Shown here piece by piece: positions 16,981-24,936 of a stretch of 64,000 nt of DNA. The stretch comes from DAHUXD01 sp963805495. GTDB lineage: Bacteria > Acidobacteriota > Thermoanaerobaculia > UBA5066 > Gp7-AA6. Below the pieces are notes generated by a model. The model was given only the letters and a program-made list of their open reading frames with translations, was not told the origin of the DNA and made no database searches. The translations under genes and the position numbers were made by a program. Position 1 is the stretch's first letter, and the number at the start of each line of letters is the position of its first letter. The stretch lies in NCBI GenBank assembly GCA_963805495.1, contig CAWDUQ010000002.1, forward strand, positions 620,001-684,000, read 5' to 3'.

Positions 16981-17801
16981 GCGACGCGCTGCTCATCACG
17001 GTCGCGGGCGTGGGCGCCGAGGTCATGCGTGAACAACAGCCCCACCTTCCCCTCCTGCCCGACGAGGTCGGCGCCGAGTACGCGCGGGCCCACGCCGCCG
17101 GCGCCATGATCGGCCACGTCCACGGCCGACGGCCCGACGGTACGCCGACCCAGGACCTCGAGACCTTTCGCGCCTACTCGGCCGCCATTCGCGCCCGTTG
17201 CCCGATCCTTCAGCAGTTCTCGACCGGCGGCGCGGTCGGGATGGGCGTCGAGGAGCGCATCGCCGCACTCGAGCTCCGGCCCGAGATGGCCACCCTGACG
17301 CTCGGCACCTGCAACTTCGGCGAGGAGATCTTCGAGAATTCGCTGCCGACCATTCGCACGATCCTCGCCAGGATCCGCAAGTTCGGCATCACGCCGGAGC
17401 TCGAAATCTTCGACGTCGGGATGCTCGCCACGGCCGACGCCCTCTTCGCGAAGGGCCTCCTCCAGCTCCCCGCCCACTTCGATTTCGTCCTCGGCGTGCC
17501 GGGAGCCGCCGCGGCCACGGCCGAGAACCTGACGCACTTCGCCCGCTCGATTCCGGCGGGATGCACCTGGACCGTCGCGGGAATCGGGCGGCGGCAGACC
17601 GCGATGGCGACGATGGCGATCGCGATGGGAGGCCACGTGCGCGTCGGGTTCGAGGACAACATCTACTACCGCAAGGGCGAGCTCGCCGACTCCAACGCCC
17701 GCTTCGTCGAGAGGGTCGTCCGGATCGCGCGGGAGGTCGGCCGCGAGCCTGCCACGGTCGACGAAGCGCGGCGGATCCTGCGCATCCCGGCCGCCGCGTG
17801 A
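16977..17801 (+). CDS. kce: 3-keto-5-aminohexanoate cleavage enzyme
   Basis: 274 residues, GTG start overlapping kal. Kce (BKACE family) condenses 5-amino-3-oxohexanoate with acetyl-CoA to form acetoacetate and 3-aminobutyryl-CoA. The zinc site is visible as IGHVHGR (His 47, His 49) and VGFEDNIYYRKGE (Glu 226), with the family stretch TLGTCNFGEEIFEN in between. Some BKACE proteins act on other beta-keto acids, but the flanking kal, kamDE and kdd genes make the lysine role very likely. It is followed directly by an APC permease. Confidence 0.94.
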   Translation: MSDALLITVAGVGAEVMREQQPHLPLLPDEVGAEYARAHAAGAMIGHVHGRRPDGTPTQDLETFRAYSAAIRARCPILQQFSTGGAVGMGVEERIAALELRPEMATLTLGTCNFGEEIFENSLPTIRTILARIRKFGITPELEIFDVGMLATADALFAKGLLQLPAHFDFVLGVPGAAAATAENLTHFARSIPAGCTWTVAGIGRRQTAMATMAIAMGGHVRVGFEDNIYYRKGELADSNARFVERVVRIAREVGREPATVDEARRILRIPAAA

Positions 17802-19171
17802 GCGACCCGCAGACGAGAGCGCGCCCCGCCCTCGCCCGCGGCCTGGGGCTGTGGGACACGAGCCTGCTCGTCCTCGGGCTCGTCGTCGGGGGCGGCATCT
17901 TTCTGACGCCGAGCGGGATCGCGAAGGCCGTTCCGGACGCAAACTGGATCCTGGGCCTCTGGATCGTCGGCGGGCTTCTCGCGATCGCCGGCGGGCTGGT
18001 CTACGCCGAGATGGGCGCCATGATGCCCGAGGCGGGGGGAATGTACGTCTTCTTCCGCGAAGCCTTCGGCGAGCTCCCGGCTTTTCTCTACGCCTGGGTG
18101 GCCTTCTGGGTGATCCTGATCGGCTCGGACGCCGCGGTCGCCATCGGCTTCGCCCAGTATTTCTCGGTCTTCTTCCCTTCGCTTTCCAGCACGCACGTGG
18201 TCGCGGCCGCCGGGCCGTTCTCCATCAACGCCGCACAGCTCGTCGCCGTCGGGCTGACGCTCGTGCTCTCGGCCACCCACTACGTGGGCGTGAGGGAGGG
18301 TGCCCGCATCCAGGGCGTCTTCACCTCGATGATCCTCCTTGCCCTCCTCTGGATCGCCGTCGGCGGCGCGGTCGCCGCCCGCCCCGTCCCGGCCGCAGCC
18401 GCTCCGGGCCCGGCAGCCGCGCTGACCTTCGCCGGGTTCGGCACCGCGCTCGTCGCGATCTTCTGGACGTACTACGGCTGGAACGAGATCGTGGCCGTCG
18501 CGGGCGAGGTCGCCAATCCGCGCCGCAACCTTCCGCTCGCCCTCATCCTCGGGACGGGTCTGGTGACCTTTCTCTACGTCGCCGTCAATGCGGTGTTCCT
18601 CAAGGCCATTCCGCCGGCCGAAATGGCCGGCGTCGGGGAGCCCGCAGCCCTCGCGGCGACCCGTCTCTTCGGTGCCGGTGCCGCCTATCTCATCGCGCTC
18701 GCCGTGACGGCCGCGGCCGCCGGGTGCGCGTCCGCCGGCATCGCCCCGGGGCCTCGGATCGTCTTCGCCCTTGCGGAGGACGGCCTGTTCCCGAAGGCCT
18801 TCGCGCGCGTGCACCCCCGCTTCAAGACGCCCTCGTTCGGCATCGTCGTCCAGGCCGTCTGGATGTCGCTCCTCTGCCTCTCCGGCCGGTACGAACAGCT
18901 CTACACGTATGCCACCTTCTTCGTGATCCTCGCGTACGCGGCCACCGGGATCGCGCTGTTCGTGCTCCGCCGGCGGCGGCCCGAGCTTCCGCGCCCCTAC
19001 CGCTGCTGGGGCTATCCGTTCGTCCCCTTCGTCTTCGTCGCGAGCACGGTCGTGCTCGCGGTCAACACCGTGCGCGACCAGCCGAAGGAAACGCTGGCGG
19101 GGGTCGGGATCCTGCTCGTCGGGCTCCCCGTTTACTTCCGGATGCGCCGGGGTCTCCGGAGGGCGGCATGA
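17798..19171 (+). CDS. APC-family amino-acid permease of the lysine cluster
   Basis: 457 residues from a GTG overlapping the kce stop. Twelve hydrophobic segments are expected. The first contains the APC signature VVGGGIFLTPSGIAKA with its Gly-rich unwound helix, and the middle loop reads YYGWNEIVAVAGEVANPRRNLP. The order of motifs matches LAT/YveA-like amino-acid antiporters and permeases. Translational coupling to kce suggests it imports lysine (or exchanges it for a product), which is inference from position. A second member of the family lies at the left edge of the window. Confidence 0.9.
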   Translation: MSDPQTRARPALARGLGLWDTSLLVLGLVVGGGIFLTPSGIAKAVPDANWILGLWIVGGLLAIAGGLVYAEMGAMMPEAGGMYVFFREAFGELPAFLYAWVAFWVILIGSDAAVAIGFAQYFSVFFPSLSSTHVVAAAGPFSINAAQLVAVGLTLVLSATHYVGVREGARIQGVFTSMILLALLWIAVGGAVAARPVPAAAAPGPAAALTFAGFGTALVAIFWTYYGWNEIVAVAGEVANPRRNLPLALILGTGLVTFLYVAVNAVFLKAIPPAEMAGVGEPAALAATRLFGAGAAYLIALAVTAAAAGCASAGIAPGPRIVFALAEDGLFPKAFARVHPRFKTPSFGIVVQAVWMSLLCLSGRYEQLYTYATFFVILAYAATGIALFVLRRRRPELPRPYRCWGYPFVPFVFVASTVVLAVNTVRDQPKETLAGVGILLVGLPVYFRMRRGLRRAA

Positions 19172-21318
19172 GGGCCGGGCGGGCGGTCGTTCCCATGCTG
19201 GCCATTCTTGCGGTCCAGGCCGGGCCGGAGATCCCCCGGTCTCCGACCCTGACCGGCTTCACCCCGAAACGGGCCGCGTGGCAGCGGGATTACGAGCAGC
19301 GCCTCTTCCGGCTTCCGCGCCCCGAGGAGTGCGAAGAAATCCACCGCGAGATCACCCGGGCGCCACACGTCGCCGGCACCGACGGCAACGCCCGCGTCGC
19401 CGAGTACCTGGCGGCCGAGTATCGAAAGGCCGGCTGGTCCGTCGAGATGCCCTCCTATGAGGTGCTGCTTTCCTATCCACGGAGCGCGACCCTCGAGATC
19501 GTCGGCGAGCCCGACGTGCCGCTCGCCCGCCGAGAGGAGCCGATCGCCTCGGACCCCGACACCGACATCCCCGAAGCGGCCCTTCCCTGGAACGCGTACT
19601 CGCCGTCGGCGGAGGTCGTCGGCGAAGTCGTCTACGTCAACCGGGGCACCGCCGAGGACTACGACCGGCTCGCGAAAATGGGTATCGACGTCCGCGGAAA
19701 GATCGCCCTCGCCCGCTATTTCGGGGGCTACCGCGGGGGCAAGTCGCTCGAGGCCGAGAACCGCGGCCTGCTCGCGATCCTGGTCTACTCGGACCCGATC
19801 GACGACGGGTGGTTCCAGGGGCCCGTTTATCCCGACGGCCCCTGGGGGCCGGCGTCGCATTTCCAGCGCGGCTCGGACGTCTACGATTTCATCGTGCCCG
19901 GCGATCCGCTGACGCCCGGGTGGTCGTCGACGGCGGAGGCACGCCGCATTCCGGCGGCCGAGTCGGAGATCCTCCCGAAGATCCCGATGATGCCCCTCTC
20001 GGCTCGCGACGCGGCCGAAATCCTGACGCGCCTGCGGGGACCGGCGGTGCCCGGCTCGGCCTGGCAGGGTCTCGCCATGACCCGGACGTACCAGGTCGGA
20101 CCGGGCCCGGTGCGCCTGCGCCTGAAAGTCGAGAACACCCGCGAGAAACGGACCATCCGAAACGTCATCGCGACCCTCAAGGGCGTCGACGAGCCGCAGC
20201 GCAAGATCCTGCTCTCGAACCACTACGACGCGTGGGTGTACGGCGGCGTCGATCCTTCGTCCGGCACCGCCTCGATGCTCGCCCTCGGACGGGCGCTCGG
20301 AGAGCTCGCGGCCGAGGGCCTTCGGCCGCGGCGAACGATCGTGATCGCCGCGTGGGATGCCGAGGAGTACACGCTCACGGGCTCGACGGAGTGGGGCGAG
20401 CAGTACGAGCGCGACCTCCGGCAGAACGCGGTCGTCTGCATCAACGTCGATTCCTCGGCTCTCGGGAACCGCTTCGCCGCCTCGGCCTCCCCGCTCCTGT
20501 TCACCGCGCTGCGCGAGGCCGCGCGCGACTTTCCCGACCCGGGGGCGCCGGGCCGGACGCTCGCCGACGCCTGGGCGGACAACCGGGAGCCGGCCGGCGG
20601 GCCCGAGAAGCTGCCCGTGGCGATCCTCGGAAGCGGCTCCGACTATACGGTCTTCTTCAACCACCTCGGAATCGCCTCGACCGACCTCGTCTTCGACGGC
20701 CCCTACGGCGTGTACCACTCCGTCTACGACACCCACCGCTGGATGGCGACCCAGGGCGATCCGGGCTTCGTCTACCACGCGGCGATGGCGAAATACGCTG
20801 GCATGCTGGCGCTTCGATTCGCCAACGCCGATACCCTACCCTTCGATGCCGGCGCCTACGGGCGCGAAATCGCGCGCTATGCCGAGGATCTGAAGGGCCT
20901 CGACCGTGCCGCTCCCCACGCCCGGGGGCTCTCGGAGCTCGCTTCGCTCGGGCGGGCCTGGAGCGAAAGCGCCGGGGCCGCGCAGAGGGCCCTCGCGGCG
21001 AAAGTCGCCGCCGATCGGCTGGGCTTCACGGCCGCTCGCGACGCCAACGCCTGGCTTCTCTCCCTCGAGCGAGCGCTGCTCGACCCTTCGGGGATCCCGG
21101 GCCGTCCCTGGTTTCGCCATCTCATCTATGCCCCGCTGCCCTCCTACGAGGCCGAGACCCTGCCGGCGATCCGCGAGGCGCTCGTCGACGGTCGGGGCGA
21201 GTTCGCGGACCTGCAGATCAAGCGCCTCTCCGACAAGCTCCGTGCCGCGATCGCGGCGGCCGGACGGGCGACCGGAGAGCCGGTGCCCGTGCCGCGGCCG
21301 ACCGCGCGGCCGCACTAG
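19168..21318 (+). CDS. M28B-family carboxypeptidase (glutamate carboxypeptidase II-like)
   Basis: 716 residues, ATG overlapping the permease stop. A hydrophobic start (PMLAILAVQAG) suggests export or membrane anchoring. A PA insert around 140-320 is followed by the zinc-peptidase core with the same ligand spacing as human GCPII: His 352, Asp 362, Glu 399/400, Asp 428 and His 517 (YHSVY). VNRGTAEDY and LSNHYDAWVYGGVDPSSGT match this subfamily. The C-terminal helical dimerisation domain is present. GCPII-like enzymes trim C-terminal acidic residues from peptides. As the last gene coupled to the lysine run, it could help supply amino acids from peptides. Confidence 0.9.
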   Translation: MRAGRAVVPMLAILAVQAGPEIPRSPTLTGFTPKRAAWQRDYEQRLFRLPRPEECEEIHREITRAPHVAGTDGNARVAEYLAAEYRKAGWSVEMPSYEVLLSYPRSATLEIVGEPDVPLARREEPIASDPDTDIPEAALPWNAYSPSAEVVGEVVYVNRGTAEDYDRLAKMGIDVRGKIALARYFGGYRGGKSLEAENRGLLAILVYSDPIDDGWFQGPVYPDGPWGPASHFQRGSDVYDFIVPGDPLTPGWSSTAEARRIPAAESEILPKIPMMPLSARDAAEILTRLRGPAVPGSAWQGLAMTRTYQVGPGPVRLRLKVENTREKRTIRNVIATLKGVDEPQRKILLSNHYDAWVYGGVDPSSGTASMLALGRALGELAAEGLRPRRTIVIAAWDAEEYTLTGSTEWGEQYERDLRQNAVVCINVDSSALGNRFAASASPLLFTALREAARDFPDPGAPGRTLADAWADNREPAGGPEKLPVAILGSGSDYTVFFNHLGIASTDLVFDGPYGVYHSVYDTHRWMATQGDPGFVYHAAMAKYAGMLALRFANADTLPFDAGAYGREIARYAEDLKGLDRAAPHARGLSELASLGRAWSESAGAAQRALAAKVAADRLGFTAARDANAWLLSLERALLDPSGIPGRPWFRHLIYAPLPSYEAETLPAIREALVDGRGEFADLQIKRLSDKLRAAIAAAGRATGEPVPVPRPTARPH

Positions 21319-21370
21319 GGAAATCCCCGATGCGTATCGATCACGACCGGGCGGCATCGAAGGGACGGGA

Positions 21371-21706
21371 ATGATCCGTCCGCTCCTCGCCGCCGCCGCC
21401 CTCGTCGCCAGCCTTGCCGGGTCGGCGCGGGCAGAGACTTTCGTCGGCTGGATCACCGACGCGGAGTGCGGCCCGTTTCACGCTCCGATGATCGCGAAGG
21501 GCGGGATGGGCCGGGACGACCGGGAGTGCACGCTCAAGTGCGTCGCGAAGGGCGCTCCGTACGGGTTCGTCGACGTGAGCTCGACCAGGTTCTACCAGCT
21601 CGACGACCAGGACGCCCCGGCGCCCTACGCGGCCAGGCGCGTCCGAATCGAGGGGCGGGTCGAGGGCGACACGATCTTCGTGGAGTCGATCGCCGCCGCC
21701 GACTGA
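21371..21706 (+). CDS. Small exported protein of unknown function
   Basis: 111 residues from ATG 21371. A signal peptide (MIRPLLAAAALVASLAGSARA) precedes ETFVGWITDAECGPFHAPM, then RECTLKCVAKG and a beta-rich C-terminus (YQLDDQ, RRVRIEGRVEGDTIFVESI). Three cysteines in the mature part could bind metal or form a disulphide. The pattern of an exported, roughly 90-residue OB-like domain with a WITDAxC start recurs in soil bacteria, but I cannot name the family with confidence. It lies 52 bases after the M28B peptidase gene and converges on a lytic transglycosylase gene 10 bases away. Confidence 0.65.
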   Translation: MIRPLLAAAALVASLAGSARAETFVGWITDAECGPFHAPMIAKGGMGRDDRECTLKCVAKGAPYGFVDVSSTRFYQLDDQDAPAPYAARRVRIEGRVEGDTIFVESIAAAD

Positions 21707-21716
21707 GGGAGGCTCG

Positions 21717-22475
21717 CTAATTGCGTGTTTCGACCCTGGCGGCCGCGCCCCCCGGGACCGCGGCAGAAGGGTCGGAGCGCGCCCCGGGCGCCGGTGTCCA
21801 CCATCGGAGAATCCGGTTGACGTAGGCGATCGTCTCCCGGTACGGAGGCACGCCGCCATACGACTCGACGACTCCCTCGCCGGCGTTGTAAGCCGCCAGC
21901 ACCAGGTCCGGGCGGTGGCCGAACCGGTCCACGAGCTCCCGCAGATATCGAACGCCACCCTTCACGTTCGAAGCAGGGTCGAAGGGCTTGCGGACCGACA
22001 GCCTCCGGGCGGTCGACGGCATGAGCTGCATCAGCCCGCGCGCGCCCTTGCGGGAGACGGCGCGCGGCTCGAAGTTGGACTCCGCCCGGATCAGCGCGGC
22101 AACGAAGGCCGCGTCGATGTCGAAAGCCTTCGCCTCGCGCTCGATGATCGTGTCGTACGGCGTCGCAAAGAGGGGCCTGCGGCCCGCCCGGTAGGACAGG
22201 TCGATCGTCCCTCCGGCCTCGGCGGCACTCGGCTCGACCACGACGGCGTCCACCACGACCTCGTCGTCGACGATGCGATCCACCCGCCCGAGGTCGACGC
22301 GGTAGCTCCCGCCGCCGGGCAGCGTGATCTCGAGCTCGTCCGAATACAGCCGATACGCCGCGGCCTTCACGACCCGACCGTCCTCGAACACGATCAGCTC
22401 CGCCCGCGCCGCCGCGACCGTCGCGGCGAGCGCGGCGAGGGACAGGCCGAGGACACGGAGGCGGGAGCCGGGCAT
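21717..22475 (-). CDS. Lytic transglycosylase (SLT domain)
   Basis: 252 residues when started at ATG 22475, which gives a normal signal peptide (MPGSRLRVLGLSLAALAATV). A GTG at 22535 overlaps the recombinase stop by 4 bases and would add 20 residues. An exported beta-rich N-terminal domain (FEDGRVVKAAAYRLYSDE) precedes the SLT fold. The catalytic Glu is in IRAESNFEPRAVS, with GLMQLMPSTA and LAAYNAGEGVV completing the family motifs. The enzyme cleaves peptidoglycan glycan strands to 1,6-anhydro ends in the periplasm. The fold and motifs match the MltE/Slt70 type; the small pre-domain is found in several such exported proteins. Confidence 0.88.
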   Translation of the reverse strand: MPGSRLRVLGLSLAALAATVAAARAELIVFEDGRVVKAAAYRLYSDELEITLPGGGSYRVDLGRVDRIVDDEVVVDAVVVEPSAAEAGGTIDLSYRAGRRPLFATPYDTIIEREAKAFDIDAAFVAALIRAESNFEPRAVSRKGARGLMQLMPSTARRLSVRKPFDPASNVKGGVRYLRELVDRFGHRPDLVLAAYNAGEGVVESYGGVPPYRETIAYVNRILRWWTPAPGARSDPSAAVPGGAAARVETRN

Positions 22476-22531
22476 GCCCGACGCACAACGCCCCCCGGAG
22501 ACCGGACATTCCGCCGCGTTTCGCCGGGTCG

Positions 22532-23524
22532 TCACCGGCCCATTTTCGCACGCCCGCGGCCCCCGGCCCGCGGGTGGAACTCGTCATAGACGCGGCGCAG
22601 CCGGCCGCGGGACACGCTCGTGTAGATCTGGGTCGTGACGATGTCGGCGTGCCCCAGCATCATCTGCAGGGCGCGCAAGTCGGCGCCGTGCTCGAGCAGG
22701 TGCGTCGCGAACGCATGCCTCAGGACGTGGGGCGTCAGCCGCGTCCGGATACCGGCCTTGCGGCCGTAGGCCTCGATCAGCTGCCAGAAGCGCTGGCGGG
22801 TCATCGCCGCGCCCCGCGCGGAAAGGAAGAGATGCGCGGAACGCCGGCGGTCGAGGGGCGGCCTCGCCGCCTCGAGGTAACGTTCGAGCCAGCGGCCCGC
22901 GGACCGGCCGAAGGGCACGAGCCGCTCCTTGCCACCCTTGCCGGTCACGCGCAGGATCCCGGCCTGGAGGTCGACGGACTCTCGCGGCAGGTTCACGATC
23001 TCCGACACGCGCAGGCCCGAAGCGTAGAGCAACTCGAGCATCGCCCTGTCCCGAAGGCCGAGGGGTCCGCGCACGTCGGGCACCGCGAGGAGGGCCTCGA
23101 CCTCCGCTTCTCCGATGCTCCTGGGAAGCGAACGTCCGATCCGCGGATTGGCGAGGTCGGCCGTCGGGTCTTCGGGAAAGCCCAGGTGGGCCGCGGCGAA
23201 AGCGAAGAAGCCGCGGAGCGCCGAGAGCACGCGCGATGTCGACCGGGACGAGAGGCCCCGGGCCCGCAGGTGCGCCAGGTAGCGGCCGAGCTCGGCGCGC
23301 GACGCCTTCGCGGCCGCGACCCGGCGCGAGACGAGGAACTCGCCGAACGCCGTAAGGTCGCTGCGGTAGGCCGCGACACTGGCCGGCGAGAGCCCCCTCT
23401 CGACGGAGAGGTGATCGAGATAGGTCGGGAGGTTCCGCTCCAGAAACGGCGAGGACCGGGGCGCCGGCGACGGCCCGCCCGACTTGCCTTTCCGGCTCGT
23501 GCGGCGCAGGCGGCGCCTCTTCAG
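22532..23524 (-). CDS. Tyrosine recombinase, XerC/XerD type
   Basis: About 330 residues. The SAM-like N-terminal domain starts at FLERNLPTYLDHLSVERG and the catalytic domain has the Xer set: Arg in ASGLRVSEIVNLP, Lys in VTGKGGKERLVPFG, HVLRHAFATHLLEHGADLR with His and Arg, LGHADIVTTQIYT with the nucleophilic Tyr. Xer proteins resolve chromosome dimers at dif; the sequence fits XerD/XerC without choosing between them. No ATG, GTG or TTG lies between the upstream stop and the start of the domain in this frame. A CTG at 23524 overlaps the upstream TGA (CTGA) and is my tentative start. Its stop overlaps the transglycosylase region. Confidence 0.85.
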   Translation of the reverse strand: MKRRRLRRTSRKGKSGGPSPAPRSSPFLERNLPTYLDHLSVERGLSPASVAAYRSDLTAFGEFLVSRRVAAAKASRAELGRYLAHLRARGLSSRSTSRVLSALRGFFAFAAAHLGFPEDPTADLANPRIGRSLPRSIGEAEVEALLAVPDVRGPLGLRDRAMLELLYASGLRVSEIVNLPRESVDLQAGILRVTGKGGKERLVPFGRSAGRWLERYLEAARPPLDRRRSAHLFLSARGAAMTRQRFWQLIEAYGRKAGIRTRLTPHVLRHAFATHLLEHGADLRALQMMLGHADIVTTQIYTSVSRGRLRRVYDEFHPRAGGRGRAKMGR

Positions 23525-24774
23525 GAAAGCGGTGCGGTTTCGGGAGTCAACCGCTGGACGACGTCGAGGATCTCGGCGTCCTCGAGGATGTGGTCGCTCT
23601 CCTTGGCCCGGCGGAAGATCGCGTCGACCAGGTCCGACCGGGCCTCGATCCCCCGGCTCTCCAACCAGCACTGGACGTTCGAGAGCCCGCTCATCGGCCC
23701 GACTTCGATGACCTGGTGCCGGCCGACCATCGACGCGGGCACGCCCGAGTAAACGCGGTCCGACAGCCACTCGTCGCCCTTCTTGCGGGCCTTGATGATG
23801 GCGGCGGCGTGGACGCCGGTGCCGGTGCGAAAGGCGTCGCGACCGACGATCGGATAGTTGTCGGGGATCGGCACGCCCGTCGCCTCGGACACCGCCGCGC
23901 AGTAGTCGTGGAGCCGGGTCAGGTCGCGTCCGATCCATCCGAGCAGCTGGAGGTTGACGAGCAACTGGTCCATGGGCGTGTTGCCGACACGCTCACCGAT
24001 GCCGAGCGCGCAGGCGTGAACGCGGTGCGCCCCGGCCTCCAGGGCCCAGAGGGCGTTGGTGACGCCGAGCCCCCGATCCTGGTGGCCGTGCCAGTCGACC
24101 TTGACTGCCGGGTTGACCTCTTCGACGAGCTCGCAGACGAACGCGACGAGGTTGCGGACCCCGTTGGGGGTCGCGTGGCCGACCGTGTCGCAGACGCAGA
24201 CCCGACCCGCGCCGGCACGCATCGCCGTCGTGTACATGGCGCGGACGTGATCGGGATGCGCGCGCGTCGTGTCCTCGGTGACATACATGACCGGGAGCCC
24301 CTCCCGCACCGCCAGCGACACCGCGTCTTCGGAAAGGCGGAGCATCCGTTCGAAATCCCAGTCCTCCGCGTACTGCCGGATCGGCGACGACCCGATGAAG
24401 CACGACACTTCGATCGGGATCCCGACTTTCTGCGAGATCTCGATGATCGGCACGATGTCGGCCGCCACGGTCCGCGCCGCGCAATTGGGCCGGATCTTCA
24501 TCTTTCCGATGACGATCTCCTGGGCGAGTCGCGTCACCGTGTCGACCACGTGGGGTCCCGCCCCGGGCAGGCCGATGTCGGCCGAGTCGATCCCGAGAGA
24601 CTCCATCAGGTGCAGGATCCGGATCTTCTGGTCGATCGACGGGCTCTTGACGGACGGCGATTGGAGGCCGTCGCGCAGTGTCTCGTCGTCGATCTCGACC
24701 CGGCCGCGCCTGGGGAGAACCGCCCCGCCCGCGCGGTTCCAGTCGTAGATGAGGTCGGAGTCCGGCGGGTTCAA
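23521..24774 (-). CDS. 2-isopropylmalate synthase-like DRE-TIM metallolyase
   Basis: 417 residues. EIDDETLRDGLQSPSVK carries the catalytic/metal Arg-Asp pair of the DRE-TIM family, and VDWHGHQDRGLGVTNAL supplies the two histidines of the metal site. SCFIGSSPIRQY, CDTVGHATP and ALGIGERVGNTPMDQLL complete the LeuA/homocitrate-synthase signature. It would condense acetyl-CoA with a 2-oxo acid in the cytoplasm. The usual LeuA C-terminal leucine-regulatory domain is replaced by a shorter region, so it may be unregulated isopropylmalate synthase or a close relative (homocitrate or citramalate synthase). No leuBCD genes are next to it. The recombinase gene overlaps its 3' end. Confidence 0.8.
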   Translation of the reverse strand: MNPPDSDLIYDWNRAGGAVLPRRGRVEIDDETLRDGLQSPSVKSPSIDQKIRILHLMESLGIDSADIGLPGAGPHVVDTVTRLAQEIVIGKMKIRPNCAARTVAADIVPIIEISQKVGIPIEVSCFIGSSPIRQYAEDWDFERMLRLSEDAVSLAVREGLPVMYVTEDTTRAHPDHVRAMYTTAMRAGAGRVCVCDTVGHATPNGVRNLVAFVCELVEEVNPAVKVDWHGHQDRGLGVTNALWALEAGAHRVHACALGIGERVGNTPMDQLLVNLQLLGWIGRDLTRLHDYCAAVSEATGVPIPDNYPIVGRDAFRTGTGVHAAAIIKARKKGDEWLSDRVYSGVPASMVGRHQVIEVGPMSGLSNVQCWLESRGIEARSDLVDAIFRRAKESDHILEDAEILDVVQRLTPETAPLS

Positions 24775-24851
24775 GCGATCTTCTCCGAGCTCGAGTTTAG
24801 CACCGGGGTGTCACGGCTTCGACGGAAGGACGTCGAGGGCCTGCGGTCGCA

Positions 24852-24899
24852 GGGGGCGGGGCCTGCCCCCGCCCGAGGGCGGCCGCGAGGGCCGCCCTG
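24852..24899. repeat. GC palindrome, diverged copy of the GTAGGGGC repeat
   Basis: The region reads GGGGGCGGGGCCTGCCCCCG followed by a second inverted block GGGCGGCCGCGAGGGCCGCCC. Read on the minus strand it matches the order and spacing seen at 40312-40363 and 43398-43461 (a GGCGGCCC..GGCCGCCC block and a GGGCGGGG..CCCCGCCC block), without the TAG/CTA ends. It lies in the 162-base spacer between the beta-barrel and DRE-TIM genes. The rest of that spacer shows nothing else. Confidence 0.55.
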
Positions 24900-24936
24900 C
24901 TCGTCGTCTCGAGTTCGGCGGATCGGTGGGGAAGCA

